The position numbers and the translations under genes are program-made. A stretch of 64,000 nt of DNA from Kaistia terrae (GTDB lineage Bacteria > Pseudomonadota > Alphaproteobacteria > Rhizobiales > Kaistiaceae): contig NZ_JAPKNH010000014.1 of NCBI RefSeq assembly GCF_026344005.1, positions 1 through 64,000 of the forward strand, written 5' to 3'. Positions within the stretch are counted from its first letter, which is position 1, and every line of letters begins with the position of its first letter. The notes under the pieces were generated by a model, which did not search any database, had not been told where the DNA came from, and saw only the letters and a list, made by a program, of their open reading frames with translations. Below are positions 38,431 to 49,975 of the stretch, in pieces.

Positions 38431-39759
38431 ATGACCATCGAACGACACGACACGATCTTCGCCTTGTCGAGCGGCGCGGCGCCCTCTGGCGTGGCCGTCA
38501 TCCGTTTCAGCGGCGCGAACGTTCGATTCGGACTCGAAACGTTGATTGGTGATGTACCCGCGCCCCGGATGGCGGCGCTGCGGACGCTACGCGCGCCTGG
38601 ATCGGAAGACATTCTTGATCGTGGACTCGTTCTGTTCTTTCCGGGTCCGGCCAGCTTTACCGGGGAGGACGTCGCCGAATTGCAGGTTCATGGCGGCCGC
38701 GCGGTTATCGCCAGCGTGCTGAAGGCGCTTGGAACTCTGCCAGGATATCGCCATGCCGAGGCCGGTGAATTCACCCGCCGCGCCTTCGAGAACGGCCGCG
38801 CCGACCTGACCGAGATCGAAGGCCTGGCCGATCTGGTCGCCGCTGAAACCGAAATGCAGCGCCGTCTGGCGGTTCGGCAGGCGGAGGGCGAGCTTCGAAA
38901 GCTCTACGAGGATTGGCGGCATCGCCTGATCCGCGCCCGCGCCTTGATCGAGGCCGGACTGGACTTTGTCGATGAGGAAGATGTCCCGGATGACGTCATG
39001 GCGCCAGCATGGCAGGAGGCAGCTTCGGTCGCCCGCGAGATGGCGGCGCATCTGGATGATCAGCATTTTGGCGAACGGGTGCGGAGCGGCTTTGAGGTCG
39101 TGCTGCTGGGCGCGCCGAATGTCGGCAAGTCCAGCCTGATGAATGCGCTCGTGCGCCGCGAGGCGGCCATCGTCACGGCCGAGCCTGGCACCACCCGCGA
39201 CCTGATCGAGGTCGCGCTGGATATTGACGGCCATGCCGTGACGCTGATCGACACGGCGGGATTGCGCGAGACGGAAAGTGTTGTCGAGCGCGAGGGAATT
39301 GCCCGCGCCCGTCGTCGGGCGGGCGTTGCCGACTTGGTCCTCGCTCTGTCGGACGAGGACTCCTGGCCCGAAACGATTTCCGAAAATGGCCCAATCCTAA
39401 GGGTTCGTACGAAGCTTGACCTCATTGATTCGGACTCGAAACGAGTCGCGAGCGAAGCCGATGTTGCTGTGTCGGCGCGTAGCGGCACCGGCCTGGATAA
39501 CCTGATCCGCGCCATTGGTGGCGCCCTGCGGCTGGCACGTCCCATGCCCTCGGCCTTGATTACCCGGACACGCCAGCGTGACGGCATCGCACGGTCGCTT
39601 GCCTATCTTCAGGAACTGGAGCGCGAAGGCGATCGCGCTATCGAGGTGAAGGCCGAGCTCCTGCGCAGCGCCGCCGACGCGCTTGGCCGGGTGACCGGCA
39701 AGGTCGATGTTGAGGACCTGCTCGACGTTATCTTTGCCGAATTCTGTATTGGCAAATAG
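38431..39759 (+). CDS. mnmE: tRNA uridine-5-carboxymethylaminomethyl(34) synthesis GTPase MnmE
   Basis: MnmE works with MnmG to modify the wobble uridine of several tRNAs. The 442-residue protein has the N-terminal folate-binding domain (DTIFALSSGAAPSGVAVIRFSG), a G domain inserted in a helical domain (GAPNVGKSSLMNAL near 227-238, DTAGLRE), and the C-terminal FCIGK with catalytic Cys439. It begins the mnmE-mnmG-rsmG-parA-parB series, a conserved origin-proximal set. Confidence 0.98.
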   Translation: MTIERHDTIFALSSGAAPSGVAVIRFSGANVRFGLETLIGDVPAPRMAALRTLRAPGSEDILDRGLVLFFPGPASFTGEDVAELQVHGGRAVIASVLKALGTLPGYRHAEAGEFTRRAFENGRADLTEIEGLADLVAAETEMQRRLAVRQAEGELRKLYEDWRHRLIRARALIEAGLDFVDEEDVPDDVMAPAWQEAASVAREMAAHLDDQHFGERVRSGFEVVLLGAPNVGKSSLMNALVRREAAIVTAEPGTTRDLIEVALDIDGHAVTLIDTAGLRETESVVEREGIARARRRAGVADLVLALSDEDSWPETISENGPILRVRTKLDLIDSDSKRVASEADVAVSARSGTGLDNLIRAIGGALRLARPMPSALITRTRQRDGIARSLAYLQELEREGDRAIEVKAELLRSAADALGRVTGKVDVEDLLDVIFAEFCIGK

Positions 39760-39776
39760 GCATCGTTTCGCATCCG

Positions 39777-39792
39777 TGTTCCACGTGAAACA
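39777..39792. promoter_or_regulatory. parS site, mnmE-mnmG intergenic
   Basis: TGTTCCACGTGAAACA matches the ParB-binding consensus TGTTTCACGTGAAACA at 15 of 16 positions (one T to C change). It lies in the 95-base gap between mnmE and mnmG and about 3.5 kb upstream of parB. Confidence 0.85.
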
Positions 39793-39854
39793 GTTTTGTC
39801 TTTGACGCGGTTCGGCCAAGCGACTACGAAAACGCGATCAACAGGATCGGAACT

Positions 39855-41738
39855 ATGACGAGCGCAGCAGACGCCATTTTTGACGTCGTCGTGATTGGCG
39901 GCGGCCACGCTGGAACGGAAGCGGCCGCTGCCTCGGCGCGGCTCGGCGCCCGCACGGCCCTAGTGACCCATTCGCGCGACACCATCGGCGTCATGTCCTG
40001 CAACCCGGCCATTGGCGGTTTGGGCAAGGGACACCTCGTTCGCGAAGTCGATGCCTTGGACGGATTGATGGGGCGTATCGCCGATGCCGGTGGCATCCAG
40101 TTCCGCATGCTGAACCGCCGCAAGGGCCCGGCCGTGCGCGGACCGCGCGCCCAGGCAGACAGAAAACTCTATCGCGAAGCGATGCAGGCCGAAATCTTCT
40201 CGACCGCTAATCTGACCGTGGTCGAGGGCGAGGCGGATGACCTGACGGTTGTCGAGGGCCGGATTGCGGGCGTCGTGCTGGCCGATGGTCGTCGGATTGT
40301 TTGCGGCGCGGTGGTGATCACCACGGGCACCTTCTTGCGCGGGCTTATCCATCTGGGCGAGACCCAGACTCCTGCCGGGCGTGTCGGCGAAAAGCCGGCG
40401 ATGGGCCTTTCCGCTGCTCTGGAACGCCACGCCTTTAATCTGGCTCGACTGAAGACCGGTACGCCGGCCCGTCTTGATGGCCGCACCATCAATTATGATG
40501 GTCTCGATCGCCAGCCCGGCGATGACGAGCCGGAACCGTTTTCGACGCTGACGACGCGCATTGATCGCGAGCAGGTTGATTGCTTCATCACGCGCACGAC
40601 CGAAGCGACCCATGCGGTGATCCGCGCCAATCTGCATCGCTCGCCTATGTATTCCGGCCAGATTGAAAGCCGTGGCCCGCGCTATTGCCCGAGCATTGAG
40701 GATAAGGTTGTCCGCTTCGCCGAGCGCGATTCACACCAGATCTTCCTGGAACCGGAAGGGCTGGACGATTCCACGATCTATCCGAATGGTATTTCGACCT
40801 CCTTGCCGGAGGATGTGCAGCGCGCGCTTGTCGCGACCATTCCCGGATTGGAAAACGCGGTCATCCTGCGGCCAGGCTATGCGATCGAATATGACCATGT
40901 CGATCCGCGCGAACTGACCGCGTCGCTGGAGACCAAGAAGGTCGAAGGCTTGTTCCTCGCCGGACAGATCAACGGCACCACAGGTTACGAGGAAGCAGCG
41001 GCGCAGGGCGTCGTCGCCGGTCTCAATGCGGCGCGTCGCGCCGGTGGCCAAGACGGCGTCGCCTTCAGCCGGTCGGACAGTTACATCGGCGTGATGATCG
41101 ATGATTTGATCACGCGCGGTGTCACCGAGCCCTACCGCATGTTTACCTCGCGCGCCGAATATCGGCTGTCGCTGCGGGCGGATAATGCCGATCAGCGCCT
41201 GACGCCGTTTGGCCTCTCCATTGGCGCGGTTGGCGCCCGTCGCGAAGCAGCCTTCGCCGCCAAGCTGGAGCAGCTTTCGCAGGCGCGCAAGGCCTTCGCC
41301 GCGCATAATCTGACGCCGAATGAAGCCGTGAAGGTTGGCCTGGGTGTCAATCAGGACGGCGTACGACGTTCGGCCTTTGACCTCTTGGCCTATCCCGATA
41401 TTGATGCGGCACGGTTGGTGCAGGTCTGGCCGGAGCTTGGCCGTTTCCAGCCTGCCATCCTCGATCAGATCGAGGCCGACGCGAAATACGCCGTTTATTT
41501 GAATCGGCAGCAAAACGATATCGACTCGGTAAAGCGCGACGAGGCTGTGGCGCTGGGTGACGATCTCGATTACAGCCGCATCGAAGGGCTTTCGAACGAA
41601 CTGCGCCAGCGCCTGATGCTGGTTCGTCCGGCAACGCTTGGCCAGGCAGGCCGCATAGAAGGCATGACGCCGGCAGCGCTGGCGCTTCTCCTGACCACGG
41701 CGCGTCGTCGCCCTCAAGCCATCCGGACCGTTGCATGA
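39855..41738 (+). CDS. mnmG: tRNA uridine-5-carboxymethylaminomethyl(34) synthesis enzyme MnmG
   Basis: MnmG (GidA) is the FAD-dependent partner of MnmE. The 627-residue protein has an N-terminal FAD motif [13 protein letters not shown] (GGGHAG at 15-20), the family signature [26 protein letters not shown], and the C-terminal MnmG domain ([31 protein letters not shown]). Its stop overlaps the rsmG start by four bases. Confidence 0.98.
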   Translation: MTSAADAIFDVVVIGGGHAGTEAAAASARLGARTALVTHSRDTIGVMSCNPAIGGLGKGHLVREVDALDGLMGRIADAGGIQFRMLNRRKGPAVRGPRAQADRKLYREAMQAEIFSTANLTVVEGEADDLTVVEGRIAGVVLADGRRIVCGAVVITTGTFLRGLIHLGETQTPAGRVGEKPAMGLSAALERHAFNLARLKTGTPARLDGRTINYDGLDRQPGDDEPEPFSTLTTRIDREQVDCFITRTTEATHAVIRANLHRSPMYSGQIESRGPRYCPSIEDKVVRFAERDSHQIFLEPEGLDDSTIYPNGISTSLPEDVQRALVATIPGLENAVILRPGYAIEYDHVDPRELTASLETKKVEGLFLAGQINGTTGYEEAAAQGVVAGLNAARRAGGQDGVAFSRSDSYIGVMIDDLITRGVTEPYRMFTSRAEYRLSLRADNADQRLTPFGLSIGAVGARREAAFAAKLEQLSQARKAFAAHNLTPNEAVKVGLGVNQDGVRRSAFDLLAYPDIDAARLVQVWPELGRFQPAILDQIEADAKYAVYLNRQQNDIDSVKRDEAVALGDDLDYSRIEGLSNELRQRLMLVRPATLGQAGRIEGMTPAALALLLTTARRRPQAIRTVA

Positions 41739-42370
41739 CCGATACGATCGCGGCCGTCGAGGCCATTCTCCCCGTTTCACGTGAAACACGCGAGCGGTTG
41801 GAGTGCTATGTCGCACTTCTGCGAAAGTGGCAGCCGGCGCAAAACCTGGTGTCGCCGAATACGTTGGGCCAGATCTGGACCCGGCATGTCGCCGATTGCG
41901 CGCAGCTGGTCGCCCTGTTTCCGGACACGCGAAAGTGGATGGATCTCGGCAGCGGCGCCGGCTTGCCCGGCATGATCACCGGCATTCTGCTGGCCGATCA
42001 GGAGGGGGCTATCGTCCATTGCGTCGAGGCCAATCAGCGCAAATGCGCCTTCCTGCGCACCGTCATTCGCGAGACGGGCGCCAAGGCCATCGTGCATGAA
42101 GGCCGGATCGAATCGGTTCTGAAACAATGGAGCGAGCCGGTCGAGCGCATCAGCGCCCGCGCGCTCGCCTCGCTGACCAACCTGCTCGATCTCTCCGCTC
42201 CGGTTCTCGCGGCCGGTGCCACAGGAACCTTTCATAAAGGTGAAGATTTTGAGTGGGAACTCGAGGATGCCTCTAAATCTTGGTCTCTCGATCTGATAAG
42301 ACACAAGAGCATGATCGATGAACGTAGTTCGATCGTCGAAATTTGCCGGGCAGAGCGCCGGACCAACTGA
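41735..42370 (+). CDS. rsmG: 16S rRNA (guanine(527)-N7)-methyltransferase RsmG
   Basis: RsmG (GidB) methylates G527 of 16S rRNA with SAM. The 211-residue protein has the SAM-binding motif [13 protein letters not shown] near residue 70 and [13 protein letters not shown]. Codons 13-18 (PVSRET) contain a 15/16 parS sequence. It is translationally coupled to mnmG and followed 27 bases later by parA. Confidence 0.97.
   Translation: MTDTIAAVEAILPVSRETRERLECYVALLRKWQPAQNLVSPNTLGQIWTRHVADCAQLVALFPDTRKWMDLGSGAGLPGMITGILLADQEGAIVHCVEANQRKCAFLRTVIRETGAKAIVHEGRIESVLKQWSEPVERISARALASLTNLLDLSAPVLAAGATGTFHKGEDFEWELEDASKSWSLDLIRHKSMIDERSSIVEICRAERRTN
41773..41788. promoter_or_regulatory. parS site inside the rsmG reading frame
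   Basis: CGTTTCACGTGAAACA contains the full 14-base palindrome GTTTCACGTGAAAC and matches the parS consensus at 15 of 16 positions. In the rsmG frame it reads VSRET, so the segment carries both protein-coding and ParB-binding constraint. It is about 1.5 kb upstream of parB. Confidence 0.9.
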
Positions 42371-42397
42371 TCCCGCGCTCCATCCAAGAGGCCGCCG

Positions 42398-43246
<849 letters not shown>

Positions 43247-43291
43247 TTTTTTGGCGCGGCGGTGGAATCCAGTTTTGCAGGAGTTGACGCT

Positions 43292-44176
43292 ATGAGCATG
43301 GAAGATGGATCGCGCCGCAGGCTTGGACGCGGACTTGCCGCTCTCATCGGCGATGTTGGCCAGGAATCGGCGCCGGTAGATCGCTCGCGCAATTCGCGCC
43401 GGGTGCCGATCGAGTACCTGCGTGCCAATCCGCGCAATCCCCGCAAGGCTTTCGAGGAAGCGGATCTTGCCGATCTGACGGCCTCGATCCGCGAAAAGGG
43501 CATCATGCAGCCGATCCTCGTTCGCCCGGTTCCGGGCGGCGGGACGGACGCGTATGAGATCATTGCCGGCGAGCGGCGCTGGCGCGCGGCGCAGCGTGCG
43601 GCGCTGCATGACGTGCCTGTTATCATCCACGACGTGAATGATCAGGAAGCGCTCGAGCTCGCGATCATCGAGAACGTCCAGCGCGCCGATCTGAATGCGC
43701 TCGAGGAAGCGCTGGGTTACCAGCAGCTGATCGACGAATTCGATTATAGCCAGACGGCGCTGGCGGACGTGATCGGCAAGAGCCGGCCGCATGTCGCCAA
43801 CACGCTACGCCTGCTGAAGCTGCCGCCCGCGGTTCAGACCTATCTGCGCGACGGCAAGCTGACGGCGGGCCATGCCCGCGCGCTCGTCACCGTAGACAAC
43901 CCGGAAGCCGTGGCGCAGCGCATCGTCGAGATGGGTCTGACCGTTCGCGACGCTGAGGCGCTGACGCAGAACGAGCCGAAAAAGGGTGGCGCCCAGCGCG
44001 CCGCCAACCGGGCCGAGAAGGACGCGGACACGCGGGCGCTGGAAAAGCTGCTCGGCGACAGCCTCGGCCTGATGGTGACGATCGACCACAAGTCGAACGG
44101 CACCGGCGAGCTGAAGATCCGCTACAAATCGCTGGAACAGCTCGATGAAATTTGCCGGCTGCTGAAGCGCGAGTAG
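43292..44176 (+). CDS. parB: Chromosome partitioning protein ParB
   Basis: ParB binds parS, spreads as a CTP-dependent clamp and loads SMC. The 294-residue protein starts with the conserved GRRLGRGLAALIGD region that stimulates ParA, then has the CTP-binding GERRWRAAQRAAL and NVQRADLNALEEA, and the parS-reading HTH (SQTALADVIGKSRPHVANTLRLLKLP). ATG 43292 has AGGAG 8 bases upstream. Two parS sites lie upstream in the same cluster. Confidence 0.97.
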   Translation: MSMEDGSRRRLGRGLAALIGDVGQESAPVDRSRNSRRVPIEYLRANPRNPRKAFEEADLADLTASIREKGIMQPILVRPVPGGGTDAYEIIAGERRWRAAQRAALHDVPVIIHDVNDQEALELAIIENVQRADLNALEEALGYQQLIDEFDYSQTALADVIGKSRPHVANTLRLLKLPPAVQTYLRDGKLTAGHARALVTVDNPEAVAQRIVEMGLTVRDAEALTQNEPKKGGAQRAANRAEKDADTRALEKLLGDSLGLMVTIDHKSNGTGELKIRYKSLEQLDEICRLLKRE

Positions 44177-44227
44177 CGCTTCGGCATAGGTCCAAATTTC
44201 AATCGATCGAGTTAGCCGGCGAACATT

Positions 44228-45259
44228 CTAGCGTCGGACGCGGGCCATCATCGCGACGGAAAGCAAGGCCTGGGCAATGACTTCGTCGGCTATGTTTGCC
44301 TTTAGCCGGCTATCAAAGATCGCCCGATCCAGACGTTCGAGCGCCAGCATCAGCCGATCGGCCGGCCAGATGCGCAGCTGCTGTTCCAGCTTGCCCTTGC
44401 GCTGGAAGAAGATGCCGCCGGCATTGCGCTCGATCGCGGTTGCCGAAGGCACGCCGTCCTCGATCGCCGTCTTGATCCGGTGCAGCAGCTGGAAATGACG
44501 CAGCGCGGCGTTGGCGACAACAAAAGCCGCCGTGCCGGAGCCGAGGATGCGCCGAAATGCCTTGTCGAGGCTGCCGGCGTCGCCCAACGCCGCCGCATCG
44601 ACAGCCTCGTCGGTGGCCGAAGCGCCGGCATCGCCGACCACCGCGCGTACCGCCTCGACATGGATCGACGGCTCACCCAAGGCATACAGGCAGAGCTTTG
44701 CGACTTCGGAGCGGCTGGCGAGCCGGTCGGCGCCAAGCAGGCTGCGCAGCAGCGTGCGGGCGTCCGGATCCATCTTGAGGCCGGTTGCCTGCAATTCGGA
44801 ATCGATCATCCGGTCGAGCGCCGCATCATTGTCGGCGTAGCAGGCAAGCGCCGCCGCACCGCGCGAATTCTCACAGAGCTTTCGGAGGCCGACACCCTTC
44901 TTGATGTCGCCAGCCTCCAGGATGATCCAGGCGTCCTGGGGTGGATTGGCGAGCACGGCCTCGACGGCGGCCTGGATTGGCCGGTTGCCGGCGACCTTGA
45001 CCCAGATGGCGCGGGAGCCGCCGAACAGGGCGATGGTGTTGGCTTCGTCGGCGAGGCGGCCGGTGTCGGAAGCAATCTCGGAGGAATCAATCCGGACGAG
45101 CGCGAAGGGGTCGTCGCTCTTGCCGAGAATTGTCTTGGCGAAGGCGCTGGCGCGCTCGGAGATGAGGCCGGTGTCGCTGCCATGCAGCAGCACGACGCGG
45201 ATGCCGGGATCCGGCCGGCTCAAAAACCGGTCGGCATCCTGAGGTTTGATCTGGACCAT
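44228..45259 (-). CDS. holA: DNA polymerase III subunit delta
   Basis: HolA is the clamp-loader subunit that opens the beta clamp. The 343-residue protein starts MVQIKPQDADRFLSRPDPGIRVVLLHGSDTGLI, has the family's ATPase-like fold without a functional P-loop, and a helical C-terminal collar (AFVVANAALRHFQLLHRIK). It is convergent with parB and is the last gene of leuS-lptE-holA on the minus strand; a 220-base repeat-filled gap separates it from lptE. Confidence 0.93.
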   Translation of the reverse strand: MVQIKPQDADRFLSRPDPGIRVVLLHGSDTGLISERASAFAKTILGKSDDPFALVRIDSSEIASDTGRLADEANTIALFGGSRAIWVKVAGNRPIQAAVEAVLANPPQDAWIILEAGDIKKGVGLRKLCENSRGAAALACYADNDAALDRMIDSELQATGLKMDPDARTLLRSLLGADRLASRSEVAKLCLYALGEPSIHVEAVRAVVGDAGASATDEAVDAAALGDAGSLDKAFRRILGSGTAAFVVANAALRHFQLLHRIKTAIEDGVPSATAIERNAGGIFFQRKGKLEQQLRIWPADRLMLALERLDRAIFDSRLKANIADEVIAQALLSVAMMARVRR

Positions 45260-45478
45260 GGTGTTGTCGTCCGGGCCGAAGGCTGTAGAGCGAGATCCAT
45301 CTGGCAAGAATCCGGCTATTCGCCTCTCCCCGAGGGAGAGGTCGGAGCGGAGCTCCGAGTAGGGGCTTAGGCAACCATCGGGTGAGGCCGTAAACCCTCA
45401 CCCGCCGGCCTTCGGCCGTCGACCTCTCCCTCAGGGAGAGGTGACAACGGCGTTCGTTCCGTGCGGCTGCACTTCAGT
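45260..45478. repeat. Family B inverted repeats between lptE and holA
   Basis: The gap holds CCTCTCCCCGAGGGAGAGG (45323-45341) and CCTCTCCCTCAGGGAGAGG (45423-45441), each a near-perfect palindrome, with GGGTGAGG and CCTCACCC in opposite orientation between them and a GCCGGCCTTCGGCC hairpin. The same core appears at 49743-49762, and a related CCCTCACCC/CCTCTCCC pair at 7903-8041. This is a second short repeat family, here inserted within a gene unit. Confidence 0.8.
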
Positions 45479-46069
45479 CTAGCTGGACTTGCCCCGGGCC
45501 AGCGCCGCGGCGAGGCGAAGCTGGATGTCCTCTGCGACCGATTGCGCCGCGCGGTTCTGGGCGTCGATCTTGGCACGCTCGTTGGCGAAGGCCTGGTTCG
45601 AGCGGTCATAGGAGGCGATGCCGCGGTTCAGCGAACGAAGGATCACCTTGCCGGTGCTGATCTCCTTCAGCTCGTAGGCAACGGTGACGGTGACCGAATA
45701 GGCCGGCGCCGTCTCGTCGCGCTCGAAGCCGAGACGCGCCTCGGAAGAGGTGACGCGCAGCGACAGATCATAGAGCGGCGGGGATGCATTGCCGCCGCCG
45801 GTGAAGCCGAAAATCAGATTGTTGCGGACTTCCTGGCCGACGCGGTCGCTGACATCCTCGACCTGGATCGCCTTCAGGCTGCTCCCGACGTTGGGGCCAT
45901 TGGCAATCGGCATGTAGACCGGCTGGATGGTGCAGGCAGAGGCCAGCGCGCCAAGCGCGAGGGCAACAAGGCCGCTCCGCGCCATCCGCGAGATGCCCCC
46001 GAACCGAGACTTGCGCGCCGAGGCGGCGACAAGCCGTGCCAAATCCTGTCCGCGATCAGACGACGACAT
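45479..46069 (-). CDS. lptE: LPS-assembly lipoprotein LptE
   Basis: LptE plugs the LptD barrel and helps insert lipopolysaccharide in the outer membrane. The protein has a lipobox ending LASAC and then [12 protein letters not shown], and the LptE-like beta-rich domain with [22 protein letters not shown] 46069 ([13 protein letters not shown]) overlaps leuS by 14 bases and has GAGGA upstream, giving 196 residues with Cys46. ATG 45985 ([18 protein letters not shown]) would give a shorter, more classical lipoprotein signal with Cys18. Its position directly after leuS and before holA is the standard arrangement. Confidence 0.9.
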   Translation of the reverse strand: MSSSDRGQDLARLVAASARKSRFGGISRMARSGLVALALGALASACTIQPVYMPIANGPNVGSSLKAIQVEDVSDRVGQEVRNNLIFGFTGGGNASPPLYDLSLRVTSSEARLGFERDETAPAYSVTVTVAYELKEISTGKVILRSLNRGIASYDRSNQAFANERAKIDAQNRAAQSVAEDIQLRLAAALARGKSS

Positions 46070-48689
46070 TGACGATCCTCTTCGGCACGATGACGATCTT
46101 GCGGGGGACGCGGCCTTCGAGCGCCTTGATGACGCCATCGAGCGCCAGCGTGGCCGCTTCGATCTCAGTTTCGGATGCGGTTGCCGAGATTGTCAATTCG
46201 GCGCGCTTCTTGCCGTTGATCTGGATCGGCAGAACGAGCTGATCCTCGACCAGCAGGGCAGCGTCGACGACGGGCCAGGGCGCTTCGGCCGCCAGCCCTT
46301 CGCGACCGAGCACGATCCAGCATTCCTCGGCGAGGTGCGGGATCATCGGGCCGATGGCAGCCACCAGGAACGTCGCCGCTTCGCGCAGCGCGAAGGCGAG
46401 ATCGTCGGCAGGCTTTTCGCCGCTCGTTTCGGCGTTCTTGCGGGCGCTCGAAATTGCTTCGGCAAATACGTTGGCAAAGCCGTGGATGCGGGCGACGGCG
46501 ACGTTGAAACGCAGCCGGTCGATGTCGTCCTCGACATGGGCCGCCAGCTTGTGCGTCGCGCGGCGCAGCGCATCGGCTTCCGGGCCGATAGCGTCGGGCT
46601 TGGCCTGGCCGGCTTCGGAAAGCTCGACCGCCTCGCCGACCAGACGCCAGAGGCGCTGGGTGAAGCGCCATGCGCCCTCGATGCCGGCTTCCGTCCATTC
46701 GCTGTCGCGCTCGGGCGGGGTGTCGGAAAGCATGAACCAGCGGGCGCAGTCGACGCCATAGGTGTCGGCGACCACTTCCGGCGGCACGACATTCTTCTTC
46801 GACTTCGACATCTTCTCCGGCGGGCCGACCGTGACCGGCTCTTCGGTGCCGATCTTGACGGAGGTGCCGTCGGCGCGCTTCTCGACCTCTTCCGGGAACA
46901 GCCACTTGCCGGCCGAATCCTTGTAGGTCTCGTGCACGATCATGCCCTGGGTGAAGAGACCCGCGAAGGGCTCCTTCACCGAGACGCGTCCCGTGTGTTC
47001 CAGAGCGCGGGTAAAGAAGCGCGAATAGAGCAGGTGCAGGATCGCGTGCTCGATGCCGCCAATATATTGATCGACCGGCAGCCACTGATCGGCGGCTTCC
47101 TGGCTCAGGGCGGCTTCGCCGGGCGTGCTGGCGAAGCGGGCGAAATACCAGGACGAATCGACGAACGTGTCCATCGTATCCGTCTCGCGCGTCGCCGCCT
47201 CGCCGCAGTTCGGGCATTTGACGTGCTTCCACGTCGCGTGCCGATCCAGCGGATTGCCGGGCTGGTCGAAGGTGACGTCGTCCGGCAGCTTGACTGGCAG
47301 GTCCGCCTTCGGCACCGCGACCGGGCCGCAGCTCGGGCAATGGATGATGGGGATCGGGCAACCCCAATAGCGCTGGCGCGAGATGCCCCAGTCGCGCAGG
47401 CGGAAATTGACTTGGCGCTTGGCCTGCGGCGCATTGCCGAGCAACTGGCCTTCGAGGCGCAGCGCCACGGCTTCCTTGGCCTCGGGGATGGACATGCCGT
47501 TCATGAAATCGGAACGGAACAGCGTGCCGTCATCGGTATAGGCGACGTCGCCGACATTGAATGTCAGCGAGTCCGCACCTTCCGGCAGGACGACGGCCTG
47601 AACCGGCAGGTCATATTTGCGGGCAAAGTCGAGATCGCGCTGATCATGCGCCGGGCAGCCGAAGACGGCGCCGGTGCCATAATCCATCAGGATGAAGTTG
47701 GCGACATAGACCGGCAGGTACCAGCCCGGCACCAGCGGGTGCTTGGCGCGGATGCCGGTATCAAAGCCCTTCTTTTCCTGCGTCTCGATCGCTTCGGCCG
47801 AGGTGCCGGTACGGCCGCATTCGACGATGAAGTCGGCCAGCGCCGGATTGTTTTCAGCGACCTTGGCGGCGAGGGGATGGTTGGCGGCGATGGCGACGAA
47901 GGAAGCGCCATAGAGCGTATCCGGACGGGTCGTGTAGACCTCGATCTCGGTCTCGCCGGTCGGGGCGGAAATTGCGTCGAGGCCGAAGCGGACCATCAGG
48001 CCCTCGGAACGGCCGATCCAGTTCTTCTGCATCAGCCGGACCTTGTCCGGCCAGCGCTCGAGTTCGTCCAAGGCGCCGAGCAGCTCTTCAGCAAACTCGG
48101 TGATCTTGAAGAACCACTGCGACAGCTTGCGTCGCTCGACGAGCGCGCCCGAACGCCAGCCGCGACCGTCGATCACCTGCTCATTGGCGAGCACGGTGTT
48201 GTCGATCGGATCCCAATTGACCTCGCTCTCCTTGCGATAGGTCAGGTTGGCCGCGAAGAAGTCGGTGAAGATACGCTGCTGTTCGGCGTAATAGGACGGA
48301 TCGCAGGTGGCGATCTCGCGACTCCAGTCGAGCGACAGGCCGAGCAGCTTCAGCTGCGCCTTCATCGTCTCGATGTTTTCGTACGTCCAGATCTTCGGAT
48401 GGCTGTTGCGCTCGATGGCGGCGTTTTCCGCCGGCAGGCCGAACGCATCCCAGCCCATCGGATGCAGGACATTGAAGCCCTTCATCCGCTTGAATCGGGC
48501 CACCACGTCGCCCATCACATAATTGCGGCCATGGCCGATATGGATGCGTCCAGACGGGTAGGGGAACATCTCGAGCACGTAGTATTTCGGACGCGGATCG
48601 TCGTTCTTCGTCTCGAAAATGTTTTGTTCGGCCCAGACACGCTGCCAGCGCGGTTCGGCATCCCGAGGGTTGTAGCGTTCTATGGCCAT
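46056..48689 (-). CDS. leuS: Leucyl-tRNA synthetase
   Basis: LeuS charges tRNA-Leu. The 877-residue class I synthetase has HIGH at residues 50-53 ([19 protein letters not shown]), a zinc-ribbon cysteine pair ([18 protein letters not shown]), an editing domain and KMSKSKKN near residue 640. [16 protein letters not shown] at 48689 is the family start; the ORF upstream is unrelated. It heads the leuS-lptE-holA unit and is divergent from yggS. Confidence 0.98.
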   Translation of the reverse strand: MAIERYNPRDAEPRWQRVWAEQNIFETKNDDPRPKYYVLEMFPYPSGRIHIGHGRNYVMGDVVARFKRMKGFNVLHPMGWDAFGLPAENAAIERNSHPKIWTYENIETMKAQLKLLGLSLDWSREIATCDPSYYAEQQRIFTDFFAANLTYRKESEVNWDPIDNTVLANEQVIDGRGWRSGALVERRKLSQWFFKITEFAEELLGALDELERWPDKVRLMQKNWIGRSEGLMVRFGLDAISAPTGETEIEVYTTRPDTLYGASFVAIAANHPLAAKVAENNPALADFIVECGRTGTSAEAIETQEKKGFDTGIRAKHPLVPGWYLPVYVANFILMDYGTGAVFGCPAHDQRDLDFARKYDLPVQAVVLPEGADSLTFNVGDVAYTDDGTLFRSDFMNGMSIPEAKEAVALRLEGQLLGNAPQAKRQVNFRLRDWGISRQRYWGCPIPIIHCPSCGPVAVPKADLPVKLPDDVTFDQPGNPLDRHATWKHVKCPNCGEAATRETDTMDTFVDSSWYFARFASTPGEAALSQEAADQWLPVDQYIGGIEHAILHLLYSRFFTRALEHTGRVSVKEPFAGLFTQGMIVHETYKDSAGKWLFPEEVEKRADGTSVKIGTEEPVTVGPPEKMSKSKKNVVPPEVVADTYGVDCARWFMLSDTPPERDSEWTEAGIEGAWRFTQRLWRLVGEAVELSEAGQAKPDAIGPEADALRRATHKLAAHVEDDIDRLRFNVAVARIHGFANVFAEAISSARKNAETSGEKPADDLAFALREAATFLVAAIGPMIPHLAEECWIVLGREGLAAEAPWPVVDAALLVEDQLVLPIQINGKKRAELTISATASETEIEAATLALDGVIKALEGRVPRKIVIVPKRIVNVVV

Positions 48690-48982
48690 GGTCCGTCGTC
48701 GAAAAGAGTGGGAAAAGGGCGACGAATGCCGCCGGAACAGGGTGCGACCTTCACCAGAAACGCGCCGTCCGGTCAACCGCTATCGCTGCCGCAGGCGTCG
48801 AGGCGGGCGTTCGGGCCGCCTTCGGTCGGTTGAGCGCCACCGCCCGCCATGCTAGGCGCAGCAACATTCTGGAGCCTTTCCCTGTTTCAACGAACGGCGT
48901 AACGCTCTCATCCCTTGCAGGACCGCGCTTTCCTCACGCGAACCGCGTCCCTGCGCTCGAAAACGCTCCAGCTGGAGGCGAC

Positions 48983-49714
48983 ATGCCCGATCTCAAGCCC
49001 GATGATGTCCAGTCCCGGCTGGCTTCCGTCCTCGCCCGCATAAGGGACAAGGAAGTGCAATCCGGCCGCCAGCCGGGTTCGGCCCAGCTGATCGCCGTGT
49101 CGAAGACCTTCGATGTCGACGAGATTCGTCCCGTCATCGCCGCCGGCCAGCGCCGCTTTGGCGAAAACCGGGTGCAGGAGGCGCAGGCCAAGTGGCCGCT
49201 GCTGCGCGAAATGGCGGACGATATCGAGCTGCATTTGATCGGCCCGCTGCAATCGAACAAGGCGAAGGAAGCCATCGCGCTTTTCGACGCGATCCATACG
49301 GTCGATCGCGACAAGATCGCAGGCGCGCTGGCCGACGAGATTGCCAAGCAGGGCCGGACACCAAAACTGTTCGTGCAGGTGAATACCGGGCTGGAGCCGC
49401 AAAAGGCTGGCATTGCGCCGCGTGAGGCGGCCGAATTCGTCGAGCGTTGCCGCACGGTGCATGGGCTCACGATTGGCGGGCTGATGTGCATTCCGCCGGC
49501 CGGCGAAGCGGCAGGACCGCATTTCGCGCTGCTGGCCAAGATGGCGGCCGAGATCGGCGTGGAAAATCTCTCCATGGGCATGAGCGGCGATTTCGAAACG
49601 GCAATTGCTTTTGGCGCGACGCATGTGCGCGTCGGCGGCGCGATCTTTGGCTCACGCCCGCCGGTGGTGACGGAGCCCGTCGCGCCTGTGGTCCCGGAAG
49701 AGCCTGCGGCCTGA
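48983..49714 (+). CDS. YggS-family pyridoxal phosphate homeostasis protein
   Basis: YggS/PLPBP proteins bind PLP and balance B6 and amino acid pools without a known catalytic activity. The 243-residue protein has the PLP-binding Lys41 (LIAVSKTFDVDEI), HLIGPLQSNKAKEAI, and SMGMSGDFETAIAFGATHVRVG. ATG 48983 is preceded by TGGAGG; the long open frame upstream to 48830 is not needed. It is divergent from leuS across about 290 bases and followed by repeat sequence. Confidence 0.95.
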   Translation: MPDLKPDDVQSRLASVLARIRDKEVQSGRQPGSAQLIAVSKTFDVDEIRPVIAAGQRRFGENRVQEAQAKWPLLREMADDIELHLIGPLQSNKAKEAIALFDAIHTVDRDKIAGALADEIAKQGRTPKLFVQVNTGLEPQKAGIAPREAAEFVERCRTVHGLTIGGLMCIPPAGEAAGPHFALLAKMAAEIGVENLSMGMSGDFETAIAFGATHVRVGGAIFGSRPPVVTEPVAPVVPEEPAA

Positions 49715-49975
49715 TCTGTCACCTGGTGATGCTGCTTCGTTACCTCTCCCTCAGGGAGAGGTGAAAGAAGGAGGATCGCAAGGCGATCCGGCAGTTCTGC
49801 CAGACACACCCTCCATCATCCTGAGGGGCTTTCGCAGAAAGCCGTCTCGAAGGACGCAGGGCCGGTGTGCCATCTGCCCGGCAAGATGCGTTGCATGACC
49901 GTCCTGCGCCCTTCGAGACGGCCCTTCGGGCCCCTCAGGATGTTGAGGGTGGTGTGCTGCAGCTTGGCAGGGGAG
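49715..49975. repeat. Family B hairpin and diverged family A pair after yggS
   Basis: A palindrome CCTCTCCCTCAGGGAGAGG (49743-49762) lies 30 bases after yggS. It is followed by two facing units: CATCATCCTGAGGGGCTTTCGCAGAAAGCC..TCTCGAAGGACGCAGG (49812-49860) and the reverse-complement CCTGCGCCCTTCGAGACGG..CCCCTCAGGATG (49903-49942). They resemble family A but with GGACGCAGG in place of GGAGGGTCC. No gene is present here. Confidence 0.8.

Noticed and set aside
45927-48833. 968-codon plus-strand frame opposite leuS and lptE
   Set aside because: Antisense to LeuS, which shows all class I synthetase motifs; the product is Arg/Asp/Gly-rich without domains.
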